Source: JACMQX01 sp040385105
Lineage (GTDB): Bacteria > Pseudomonadota > Gammaproteobacteria > Burkholderiales > Burkholderiaceae_C
Length of the DNA: 64,000 nt
NCBI GenBank assembly: GCA_040385105.1
Contig: JAZKHY010000061.1
Coordinates: 1-64,000 of the forward strand
Reading direction: 5' to 3'
Shown: positions 37,129 through 44,679 of the stretch, in pieces
Layout of the letters: each line of letters begins with the position of its first letter
Numbering within the stretch: the stretch's first letter is position 1
Made by a program: the position numbers and the translations under genes
Notes under the pieces: generated by a model
What the model was told of the DNA's origin: nothing
Databases searched by the model: none
The model's input: the letters and a program-made list of their open reading frames with translations, nothing else

Positions 37129-37905
37129 ATGACCTCCTTTCTTGATACCAGCAGACCGCTTGCGGGCCGCACGGCCATCGTCACCGGCTCGGGCCGCAAC
37201 CTGGGGCGCGGCATTGCGCTGGGCCTTGCGCGCGCCGGGGCCAACGTGGTGCTCAACGGGCACCGCGATGAAGCAGCGCTGAAGAAGGTGGCGGCCGAGG
37301 TAGAGGAAGCGGGCTCGCAGGCGCTGACCTACCTTGCCGATGTGTCGAAGCCCGACCAGGTGCAGGCCATGGTGGATGCCACCATCAAGCGCTTTGGCGG
37401 TGTGGACATCGCGGTATCCAACGTGGGCTTGCGGATGCGCCAGGCCTTCCTCGACATCTCGGTGGAGGACTGGCACCAGGTCATCGACACCAACCTGAGC
37501 GCCGCGTTCTACCTGGCGAAGGCGGCGATCCCGTCGATGAAGGTACGCGGCTATGGCCGGATCATCCACATCTCGGGCCGCGACGGCTTCTTCACCATTT
37601 CGCACCGCGCGCACAACGTCACCTGCAAGGCGGGCCTGCATTCGCTGGCCAAGGCCATTGCGCTGGAGTTCGGCGAGTTCGGCATCACGGCCAACACCAT
37701 TGCGCCCGGCAAGATGGACACCGAGCGCGACGAGAAGCACTACCCCGGCTACAAGGAAGAATGGGCCGAGCATGTCAAGAAAATGCCGCTGCGCCGGCTG
37801 GGCCTGCCCGATGATGTGGCCGAGGCCTGCCTGTACATGTGCTGCGGCGGCAACTACGTGACGGGGCAGCTGCTGCACCTGAACGGCGGCGATTCGATGT
37901 ACTGA
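37129..37905 (+). CDS. SDR-family protein lacking catalytic Ser and Tyr
   Basis: 258 residues of the short-chain dehydrogenase fold with a nucleotide-binding motif (IVTGSGRNLGRGIAL) and the C-terminal NAPG-like ANTIAPGKMDT. Aligned without gaps to FabG, the catalytic Ser is Gly150 and Tyr is Asn163, while Lys167 is kept. It is therefore probably not a normal dehydrogenase but a pseudoenzyme subunit or an unusual catalyst. ATG 37129 begins the conserved region. It lies between the CoA transferase and thiolase-like genes in one operon. Confidence 0.8.
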   Translation: MTSFLDTSRPLAGRTAIVTGSGRNLGRGIALGLARAGANVVLNGHRDEAALKKVAAEVEEAGSQALTYLADVSKPDQVQAMVDATIKRFGGVDIAVSNVGLRMRQAFLDISVEDWHQVIDTNLSAAFYLAKAAIPSMKVRGYGRIIHISGRDGFFTISHRAHNVTCKAGLHSLAKAIALEFGEFGITANTIAPGKMDTERDEKHYPGYKEEWAEHVKKMPLRRLGLPDDVAEACLYMCCGGNYVTGQLLHLNGGDSMY

Positions 37906-37921
37906 CCCTGGAAACCATGCC

Positions 37922-39046
37922 ATGCCCATGACTGCATTGAAGAACAAGGTCGCCATCGTTGGTGTCGGCACCACGGCGTATGGCAGCTTCCCGGAGCAGA
38001 GCGACTACGGCCTGGCCGCGCAGGCGTTCAAGAACGCACTGGATGACTGCGGCCTGGACAAGGGCCAGGTCGACGGGCTGGTGTGCTGCCGCCTGCCGTA
38101 CTACGCCCGCATGGGCGCCATCCTCGGCATCGACCCGAAGTGGACGGTGCAGATGCCGCCGCATGGCCGCATGTCGGGCATGTCGATCATCGAGGCGATG
38201 ATGGCGCTGGAATGCGGCGCCGCCACCCATGTGGCACTGCTCTACGCCAACATCGGCCGCTCGCGCCGCGTCAACTATGGCGGCGAGAACGAGGGCTTCT
38301 GGGACCCGTGGGGCCTGACATCACCGGGCGCGGCGCATGCGCTGATGTTCCGCCTGCACATGGAGCGCTACGGCACGACCACGCGGCAGCTGGCCGAAGT
38401 GTCCGTGGCCTTCCGCCAGCATGCCATGCGCAACCCCACGGCTGTCATGCAGCACCCGATCAGCATTGACGACCATGAGAAGGCACGGCGCATCGTCGAA
38501 CCGCTGGGCCTGCTGGACTACTGCCTCATCAACGACGGCGCGGTCTGCATCATCCTGACCACGGCCGACCGCGCGAAGGACCTGAAGAAGCCGCCGGTGC
38601 TGGTCTCGGGCGTGGGCGCGCAGGAGGCCTTTACCGACAGCGCGATCTCCAACTTCGCGCAGAACTTCTGGTACGACGAGCTGCAGGTGGTGGCGAAAGA
38701 TGTATACGGCATGGCCGGCGTCGGGCCGGAAGATGTGGACCTGTTCCTGCCGTATGACAATTTCAGCCCGACGGTGCTGTTCAGCCTGGAGGGCATGGGT
38801 TTTTGCAAGCAGGGCGAGTCCGGGGCTTTTGTAGAGGGCGGCACGCTCGGGCCGGGCGGCAAGCTGCCGACGAATACCGACGGCGGGCATTTGTCCAACT
38901 CGTACATGCAGGGCTGGGCGCTTAATGTGGAGGCGGTGCGGCAGATACGCGGCGAATGCGGTGAGCGCCAAGTGCCGCATTGCGAGGTGGCGCAGTACGT
39001 GAGCGCCACGCCATGCTGCCGTTCCATCATTTACACACGCGGCTGA
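37922..39046 (+). CDS. Thiolase-like (SCP-x/Ltp-type) protein without nucleophilic Cys
   Basis: 374 residues (or 372 from the ATG at 37928). Opening VAIVGVGTTAYGSFPEQSDYGLAAQAFKNAL and the late GGTLGPGGKLPTNTDGGHLSNSY match lipid-transfer-protein-type thiolases. The position of the catalytic Cys, aligned to sterol carrier protein X, is Gly82 (PPHGRMSG). This points to a non-thiolytic role such as a retro-aldol cleavage like Ltp2, which acts with a DUF35 partner; a DUF35 gene follows 11 bases downstream. Confidence 0.8.
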   Translation: MPMTALKNKVAIVGVGTTAYGSFPEQSDYGLAAQAFKNALDDCGLDKGQVDGLVCCRLPYYARMGAILGIDPKWTVQMPPHGRMSGMSIIEAMMALECGAATHVALLYANIGRSRRVNYGGENEGFWDPWGLTSPGAAHALMFRLHMERYGTTTRQLAEVSVAFRQHAMRNPTAVMQHPISIDDHEKARRIVEPLGLLDYCLINDGAVCIILTTADRAKDLKKPPVLVSGVGAQEAFTDSAISNFAQNFWYDELQVVAKDVYGMAGVGPEDVDLFLPYDNFSPTVLFSLEGMGFCKQGESGAFVEGGTLGPGGKLPTNTDGGHLSNSYMQGWALNVEAVRQIRGECGERQVPHCEVAQYVSATPCCRSIIYTRG

Positions 39047-39057
39047 AAGGGGCAGAC

Positions 39058-39471
39058 ATGGATACCACCACTTACGACAAGCCCTTGCCCACGATCGATC
39101 CGCTGACGAAGCCGTATTGGGACCATGCGAAAGCACACAGGCTGTCGGTGCAGAAATGCAGCGCCTGCGGCGACCGGCACTTTCCGCCGGGCCCGGTTTG
39201 CCCGGCCTGCTTGTCGGAAGCGCAGGAGTGGGAAGTTGTCAGCGGCAAGGGAACGCTGATGACCTGGGGGCGTTTTCACCGCGCCTACTGGCCTGGCTAC
39301 CGCGAAGACCTGCCGTATGACGTGTGCGTGGTGAAACTCGATGAAGGGCCGTTGATCGTGAGCAACTTTGCGGGTGCGGCGCTGGGGAATCTGCATTCCG
39401 GCATGAAGCTGCGCGCTGTGTTTGATGATGTGACGGAGGTTGTTTCGCTGGTTCGCTTTGTGCCTGCCTGA
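39058..39471 (+). CDS. DUF35 zinc-ribbon/OB-fold protein
   Basis: 137 residues: a rubredoxin-like zinc ribbon with two CxxC pairs (QKCSACGDRHFPPGPVCPAC) followed by an OB-fold region. DUF35 proteins bind thiolase-like partners and acyl-CoA substrates and are needed for their activity. ATG 39058 follows GAAAGGGGCAGAC; the upstream part of the frame overlaps the thiolase-like gene. Last gene of the operon and the probable subunit partner of the preceding protein. Confidence 0.88.
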   Translation: MDTTTYDKPLPTIDPLTKPYWDHAKAHRLSVQKCSACGDRHFPPGPVCPACLSEAQEWEVVSGKGTLMTWGRFHRAYWPGYREDLPYDVCVVKLDEGPLIVSNFAGAALGNLHSGMKLRAVFDDVTEVVSLVRFVPA

Positions 39472-39482
39472 AGTGGCAGACC

Positions 39483-39550
39483 ATCTCGCAGAAAATCTGG
39501 CGAAATCCGGGAATTTCCCAATGAAAATGCGAGGCATACAATCTCGCAGA
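39483..39550. repeat. Direct repeat ATCTCGCAGA in AT-rich intergenic gap
   Basis: The decamer ATCTCGCAGA occurs at 39483-39492 and 39541-39550, in the gap between two convergent genes, surrounded by a more AT-rich stretch than its neighbours. No gene or terminator is evident. Confidence 0.4.
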
Positions 39551-39562
39551 TGAATTCGAAGA

Positions 39563-40543
39563 TCAGTACTTCACCTGATCCTGGAAATTCAGCTTCAGCC
39601 CCGCCCTGGGCCAGCGCATCTTCACGAGCTGCCCGGTTGCGGACAGCGTGATCCACGCAGTCCGCATGTCGTCGCCGCCGAAGCACAGGTTGGTGCAGGT
39701 GCGGTCCGTCAGCTGCACATATTCTTCGCCCGTCCCGTCGGGCTTGACCGATGTGACGCCGCCGCGCACCAGTGTTGCCACGCAGACGCGGCCATCGGCT
39801 TCGACCTTGAGTGAATCCAGGCGCTGGTAAGTGCCCGAGCCCCATAGGTAGGTGCCGCCGCTGGGGGAGGGGTACACCAGTTTCTCGACAACCCCCGGGG
39901 ATTTGACTGCGAACTTCCACAGCCGCCCCGTTTCCGTTTCAGCCACATACAGCATGTCTTCTTCAGGCGAAAGGCCCACGCCATTGGGGAACGGGATGGG
40001 GAAGATCACTTCCCTGATGCTGCTGCCGTCCGGCAGTGCGTAGTACACGCCGCCTCGGTCCACCTCGCGGTCGCGGCGCTTGCCGTTGCAGGTGAAGTAG
40101 AAGCCGCCGTGCCGGTCGAACACCAGGTCGTTCGGCCCGTGCAGCAGGTGGCCGTTGCATTCGTTGTAGAGAACGTCCACCTTGCCGGTGGTGAGGTCCA
40201 CCCGCTGGATGCTGCCGCCACGGTAGTCCTTGGGCTGGCCGCCTGGCCGAAGGATGCCGGGCTCGCGGTGCCATTCAAAGCCGCCGTTGTTGCAGATGTA
40301 GATCGCGCCGTCGGGGCCGCCGGCCGCGCCGTTGGGGCCGCCGCCCGTGGTGGCGGCAACTTTCCGGGTGCCGTCGGGCATGATGCGTGTGAGGCAACCC
40401 TGCTCGATTTCCACCACGAGGACCGAGCCGTCAGGCAGCGCAACGGGGCCTTCCGGGAAACCAAGGCCGGTGGCAACGGTTTCATGCGGTGCATAGGGGC
40501 CGGCGGCGATGGCGGGGTGGGGGTGGCTGGGTACGGAGTGCAC
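39563..40543 (-). CDS. SMP-30/gluconolactonase-family protein
   Basis: 326 residues of the SMP-30/gluconolactonase/LRE beta-propeller family: LGFPEGPVALPDGSVLVVE, GPNGAAGGPDGAIYICNNGG, HGPNDLVFDRHGGFYFTCNG, PNGVGLSPEEDMLYVAETETGRLW, in which Glu, Asn and Asp metal ligands are visible. Family members hydrolyse lactones with a divalent metal. No ATG fits, so the GTG at 40543, with GAAAGG nine bases upstream, is chosen. The LysR gene immediately upstream on the same strand may regulate it. Confidence 0.82.
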   Translation of the reverse strand: MHSVPSHPHPAIAAGPYAPHETVATGLGFPEGPVALPDGSVLVVEIEQGCLTRIMPDGTRKVAATTGGGPNGAAGGPDGAIYICNNGGFEWHREPGILRPGGQPKDYRGGSIQRVDLTTGKVDVLYNECNGHLLHGPNDLVFDRHGGFYFTCNGKRRDREVDRGGVYYALPDGSSIREVIFPIPFPNGVGLSPEEDMLYVAETETGRLWKFAVKSPGVVEKLVYPSPSGGTYLWGSGTYQRLDSLKVEADGRVCVATLVRGGVTSVKPDGTGEEYVQLTDRTCTNLCFGGDDMRTAWITLSATGQLVKMRWPRAGLKLNFQDQVKY

Positions 40544-40556
40544 GGGGTGAGGCCTT

Positions 40557-41426
40557 TCAGGGGATGAGTGCGATGAGGTTTTCCAGCGCCGGGGACAGGG
40601 CGTCGGGGTTCCAGATGAAATAGCCGGAGGTGTGCGTCTGTGCATCTTCCAGCGGGATGAATCTGACGTTCGGTATGGCCGCACGCTTGAGCGATGCCGG
40701 CACCACCGCGATGCCGAAGCCCCTGGATACCAGCAGCGCGGCGGTGATCCACTGCCGCACATGGGCCTTCTCGCGCGGGTAGAAGCCGGCGCGCACACAC
40801 ATCGACACCACATGGTCATAGCCCGAGGGCGTGATGTCGCGCGAGAAGATGACGAAGTCTTCCTTGGCCAGCGCCGACAGGCGCAGCTTGCGCTTGCCCG
40901 CTGCGGGGTGCGACTCGGGCACGCAGCAGACGAAGGCATCGTCTGCCAGCGGCTTGCCGGCCAGGCCCGGGGCAACGGTTTGCCCGCTGGAGAAACCCGC
41001 ATGGATGCGCTTGCTGGCAATGGCGTCCGACTGCTCGCGTACCGTCAGGTCGGTCAGGCGCACATCCACGTCCGGGTGCTTCGCGCTGAATGTGCGCAGC
41101 ATCTCCGGCATGCCCCGGTAGAGCATGGAGCTGGTGAAGCCGATGTGCAGGTTGCCTACCTTGCCGGCCGCCAGCGCGCGCCCGGCTTCCTCGGTGGCCT
41201 GCGCTTGCGCCACGGCGCGGATGGCCTCGGGCAGGAAGGCCGCGCCCACGGCGGTGAGGCGCACGCTGCGGCTGTCACGCTCGAACAGCCGCGTGCCCAG
41301 GCTTTCTTCGAGTTGCCGGATGCTGGACGACAGCGGCGGCTGCGTGATGTGCAGGCGCCGCGCCGCATTGCCGAAGTGCAGTTCTTCCGCAAGCACGATG
41401 AAGTAGCGCAGGTGTCTGAGTTCCAT
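40557..41426 (-). CDS. LysR-family transcriptional regulator
   Basis: 289 residues opening MELRHLRYFIVLAEELHFGNAARRLHITQPPLSSS, the standard LysR HTH of the BenM/CatM-like subgroup that controls aromatic and sugar-acid catabolism. It is in line with and 13 bases upstream of the SMP-30 gene, and 21 bases downstream of the PRISE-like gene, so the three may form a unit. Confidence 0.9.
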   Translation of the reverse strand: MELRHLRYFIVLAEELHFGNAARRLHITQPPLSSSIRQLEESLGTRLFERDSRSVRLTAVGAAFLPEAIRAVAQAQATEEAGRALAAGKVGNLHIGFTSSMLYRGMPEMLRTFSAKHPDVDVRLTDLTVREQSDAIASKRIHAGFSSGQTVAPGLAGKPLADDAFVCCVPESHPAAGKRKLRLSALAKEDFVIFSRDITPSGYDHVVSMCVRAGFYPREKAHVRQWITAALLVSRGFGIAVVPASLKRAAIPNVRFIPLEDAQTHTSGYFIWNPDALSPALENLIALIP

Positions 41427-41447
41427 GGTCTTGAGTCTATCGGGCCT

Positions 41448-42563
41448 TCACAGGCGCGCCGCGTTGCGTGCGGGCAGCCAGCCGCGCTCCTGGAAGCGCG
41501 CGAAGCAGCGGCGGAACATGTCCTCGGTGTCGATGCAGTCGGCAAACCCGGCTTGCCGGGCCTTGATGGTGCTGACGAGGCGGGCGGGCGGGGCTTCGGT
41601 CATGCCGTGGCAGAACTGGCGGTCTGCGTACAGGAAGCCCTGGCCCACAAACGCCTCAAGGCTCTGCGGCGCCGTGAGGCAGTGCCCGCGCACCAGCGCT
41701 GCCCATTCATCCTGCCGCGCCGGCATGGCCCGGCCGAGTGCGAGTGGCCGGTCGGGGCCGGGCTGCATGCCCAGCGCGTCGGCAATCGCCGGCCAGGCGT
41801 TGCGCCACTCGAACACGTCGCCGTTGGTGATGTTGAAGGTCTCGTTGCGGCAGGCGGCCGAGGTGGCGGCCCATTCGCAGGCGCGGGCCAGCAGGCTTGC
41901 GTCCACCGCCTCGCGCACCCATGACACGCCACCGGGAAAGTACAGCGGCTCGCCCGCCTGCCTGAGCAGCGCGGCATAGGCGCCGATGGCCGGGATGATG
42001 TTCATGTGGCTGCCGAGCGACTCGCCGAAGATGATCTGCGGCCGCAGGATGGTCCAGTGCCAGGGCTGCGCGCGCTGCTGCTGGCGTTGCCGCTCGCGCA
42101 GCCAGTCTTCCTGCAGCCAGTAGAAGGCCGCATGCGGTGCGCGCGGCGCCCGCTCGCGCGCCGGTATCGGGATGACCGACAGCGGTGCGCCATACGCTTT
42201 GGTGCCCTGCAGCAGCGTCACATGCTGCAGGCCGGTGGCCGCAGCCAGCAGCGGCTCCATGACGTTCCTGAGCATCGCCAGGTTGAATTCCATCTGCGCC
42301 GGGTCGCGCCAGCCCTGCGTGCCCGGCTGTTCGGCATAGGCGGCGAAGACCACATGCGTCACATCGGGCATGGCGCTGAAAGCCGCAGCGCACTGCGTCG
42401 CGTCGGCCAGGTCCACGGCGGCGAATGCAGCGCCGGCCAGGTCTTCGGGGCGGCGCCGCGACACGGCCGTGACCTGCCAGCCCGTAGCCGAGAAGTGCCG
42501 GGCAGCAGCGTAGCCGACCAGACCGGTGGCACCCACCACCAGCATGTGGCCAAGTTTGTTCAT
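41448..42563 (-). CDS. PRISE-type SDR (progesterone 5-beta-reductase/iridoid synthase-like)
   Basis: 371 residues with an N-terminal nucleotide motif VVGATGLVGYAAARHF and AFYWLQEDWL, the counterpart of the FYYxxED motif of the PRISE group of enone reductases, and a GGVSWVREAVDASL segment. Plant members reduce alpha,beta-unsaturated carbonyls with NADPH; the bacterial substrate is not known. ATG 42563 is adopted; no clear ribosome site is seen. Confidence 0.78.
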   Translation of the reverse strand: MNKLGHMLVVGATGLVGYAAARHFSATGWQVTAVSRRRPEDLAGAAFAAVDLADATQCAAAFSAMPDVTHVVFAAYAEQPGTQGWRDPAQMEFNLAMLRNVMEPLLAAATGLQHVTLLQGTKAYGAPLSVIPIPARERAPRAPHAAFYWLQEDWLRERQRQQQRAQPWHWTILRPQIIFGESLGSHMNIIPAIGAYAALLRQAGEPLYFPGGVSWVREAVDASLLARACEWAATSAACRNETFNITNGDVFEWRNAWPAIADALGMQPGPDRPLALGRAMPARQDEWAALVRGHCLTAPQSLEAFVGQGFLYADRQFCHGMTEAPPARLVSTIKARQAGFADCIDTEDMFRRCFARFQERGWLPARNAARL

Positions 42564-42651
42564 GATGTGGACATATTGAAAATCATCCGGGCACAAGAAT
42601 AACCCGGCCGGGCGCAACGCGTTGCCTTTATCCTGCTAGGGACAACCAGAA

Positions 42652-42666
42652 GGCACTGAAAGTGCC
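42652..42666. promoter_or_regulatory. Short hairpin in promoter region
   Basis: GGCACT-GAA-AGTGCC, 91 bases upstream of a Bug gene ATG. It may be a regulator site or the terminator of an unannotated transcript. Confidence 0.3.
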
Positions 42667-42700
42667 GGTTCGGCTATAGTGGTTTCAGGTGGCGCAAGAG

Positions 42701-42717
42701 TGTTCATATAGTGGACA
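42701..42717. promoter_or_regulatory. Probable IclR-type operator
   Basis: TGTTCATATAGTGGACA, an imperfect 17-base palindrome 40 bases upstream of the Bug ATG. Its form resembles IclR-family boxes, and an IclR gene lies just downstream of the Bug gene. It overlaps the likely promoter, so it would suit repression. Confidence 0.5.
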
Positions 42718-42756
42718 AATGGCGCCTCATTTCACCGGTTGAAGGAGACATTTCAA

Positions 42757-43722
42757 ATGCGTCGTTCACTGCTCTTGCTCGCCGCCGGCCTTGCGCTGGC
42801 GCCTTTTGGCCTCGCGCAAGCCCAGGGGGCCTACCCCAGCGGCCCGATCCGCGTCATCGTGCCCACCACACCGGGCGGCGCGTCCGACATCATGATGCGC
42901 CAGCTGGCGCAGAAGATGTCCGAGTCGATGAAGGTGCCTGTCGTGGTGGACAACAAGCCCGGCGCCGGCAACGTCATCGGCAGCGACCTGGTTGCCAAGG
43001 CACAGCCGGACGGCTACACCGTGCTGCTCACTTACACCGACCATGTGTTCAACCCGTTCCTGCATGCCAACATGCCGTACGACACGGTCAAGGCGTTCAC
43101 CCCTGTCTCGTTGATCGGCTCGGTGCCGCTTCTGATCGTCACCAACCCCGACGTCAAGGCCGCCACGGCCGGAGAACTCATTGCGCTGGCCAAGGCCAGC
43201 CCCGGCAAGCTGAACTTTGCCTCGGCCGGCAGCGGCTCGTCGCTGCACCTGGCGGGCGAGCTGTTCAAGTCGATGGCGAAGATCGACGTCACGCACATTC
43301 CCTACAAGGGCACGACGCCCGGCTTTGTGGACCTGATCGGCGGGCAGGTGCAGTTCATGTTCCCGACCAGCGTGTCGGCCTGGAACCATGTGCAGAACGG
43401 CAAGCTGCGCGCGCTCGCCATCACCAGCGCCCAGCGCTCGCCCTACCTGCCCAACATTCCCACCGTGGCGGAGTCCGGCCTGCCGGGCTATGAGGCTTCC
43501 ATCTGGTACGGCATGCTCGCACCCGCCGGCACGCCGCCGGCCATCGTGGCGCGGCTCAATGCCGAACTGCACAAGGCCATGGCCCAGCCCGACGTGAAGG
43601 CCAAGCTGTCGGAGCAGAACTTCAGCATCACGCCCACGACGCCGGAGGAATTCGGCCGCAAGATCACAAGCGAACTCGACCGCTGGGGGAAATTGATCAA
43701 AGAGGCGAATGTCAAGCTTTGA
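42757..43722 (+). CDS. Bug/TctC-family substrate-binding protein
   Basis: 321 residues with signal MRRSLLLLAAGLALAPFGLAQAQ and Bug loops GPIRVIVPTTPGGASDIMMR and VVVDNKPGAGNVIGSDLV. ATG 42757 follows GAAGGAGACATTTCAA; an ATG 18 bases upstream lies within the site. Its stop is followed at once by the dispersed repeat. The convergent IclR gene and the MmgE/PrpD gene beyond suggest uptake of a substrate for that dehydratase-like enzyme. Confidence 0.9.
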   Translation: MRRSLLLLAAGLALAPFGLAQAQGAYPSGPIRVIVPTTPGGASDIMMRQLAQKMSESMKVPVVVDNKPGAGNVIGSDLVAKAQPDGYTVLLTYTDHVFNPFLHANMPYDTVKAFTPVSLIGSVPLLIVTNPDVKAATAGELIALAKASPGKLNFASAGSGSSLHLAGELFKSMAKIDVTHIPYKGTTPGFVDLIGGQVQFMFPTSVSAWNHVQNGKLRALAITSAQRSPYLPNIPTVAESGLPGYEASIWYGMLAPAGTPPAIVARLNAELHKAMAQPDVKAKLSEQNFSITPTTPEEFGRKITSELDRWGKLIKEANVKL

Positions 43723-43723
43723 T

Positions 43724-43800
43724 GGACGCCCCCCGTCCGGCCTTCGGCCGCTCCCCCCACTGGGGGGCAATGCAGCGGCCCGGCGAAGCCGGTTCCGCGC
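43724..43800 (+). repeat. Dispersed intergenic repeat, copy 2
   Basis: Second copy of the element at 12-87, beginning two bases after the Bug stop codon. It shares GGACGCCCCCCGTCCGGCC and the two internal palindromes, and differs in only a few bases. The convergent IclR gene ends ten bases beyond it. Confidence 0.8.
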
Positions 43801-43810
43801 ATTCCCGAAC

Positions 43811-44653
43811 TCAGGGTTTGGACGCCAATGCGGCTTCGATTTGCAAGGTGGCGCCTGCGAGTACCTCGGCCAGTTCGCCGATACGCCCGTTGATCCGCTG
43901 CGTGACCGACGAGATGCTCAGCGCCGCGATCGGCTCGCCCGCCACGTTGCGGATGGCATGGGCGATGGACTTCACGCCCAGCGCCGCCTGCACTGCATTG
44001 ACCGCATAGCCGCGCCGCCGGGTGGTGGCAACGGCCTGGCGCACCTGCCTGTCGGTGAGGTTGCCGAACAGGCCGTAGCGGTGCGCATTGCGCTCGATCA
44101 CCGCCTCGCGCTCCCTGGTTTCCATGGCCGACAGCAGGGCCAGCCCGCCGCCGCCCACGCCCAGCGGCCGCTGGGTGCCGACGTCGATCGTCACGATACG
44201 CACACCCGAGCTGCCTTCATGGCAGGTGATGCAGCGCCCGTCGTCGCCCACCCGCACAATCAGGTAGACGGTGTCGCCCACCTGCGCCGCAATGCGGCGG
44301 ATCGGCTCTGCGCAGATCTTGCGCAGGCTTTCATGCGGGCCGATGCCGCCGCTGAGGTTGGCGAAAAAATCACCCGGGAAGTACTGCTTCGTTGCCGTGT
44401 CGCGGTACAGGAAGCCCTGGCGTTCCAGGCACGATGCGATGCGGAAAGTGGTGGGGCGCGAGACCTGCAGGTGCGCCACCAGGTCGGCCAGCGAGACCCC
44501 GCCGCGCTGCTGGGCCACCACGTGGCGCAGCAGCTGGGCCGCGCGGTCTATGGCCTGTGTGCCGGACGCATTTGCCGGCTCCGCGCCGGCCTTGTCCGTG
44601 CCGGCGCCCGTGCCCTTGCGTTCCGCCTGCGACTGTCTTGCCTGTGTTCCCAT
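43811..44653 (-). CDS. IclR-family transcriptional regulator
   Basis: 280 residues: winged HTH near residues 30-85 (AIDRAAQLLRHVVAQQRGGVSLADLVAHLQVSRPTTFR) and a C-terminal effector domain with EGSSGVRIVTIDVGTQRPLG and RGYAVNAVQAALGVKSIAH. Start 44653 or the ATG at 44662; neither has a clear ribosome site. It is convergent with a Bug gene and divergent from MmgE/PrpD, whose ATG is only 26 bases from its own, so it likely controls both neighbours. Confidence 0.88.
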   Translation of the reverse strand: MGTQARQSQAERKGTGAGTDKAGAEPANASGTQAIDRAAQLLRHVVAQQRGGVSLADLVAHLQVSRPTTFRIASCLERQGFLYRDTATKQYFPGDFFANLSGGIGPHESLRKICAEPIRRIAAQVGDTVYLIVRVGDDGRCITCHEGSSGVRIVTIDVGTQRPLGVGGGGLALLSAMETREREAVIERNAHRYGLFGNLTDRQVRQAVATTRRRGYAVNAVQAALGVKSIAHAIRNVAGEPIAALSISSVTQRINGRIGELAEVLAGATLQIEAALASKP

Positions 44654-44679
44654 GCAGACCATTCTATTGACTGAAAATC

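Noticed and set aside
43724..43800. CRISPR or REP array
   Set aside because: Only two distant copies, no regular spacing or spacers; treated as a dispersed repeat.
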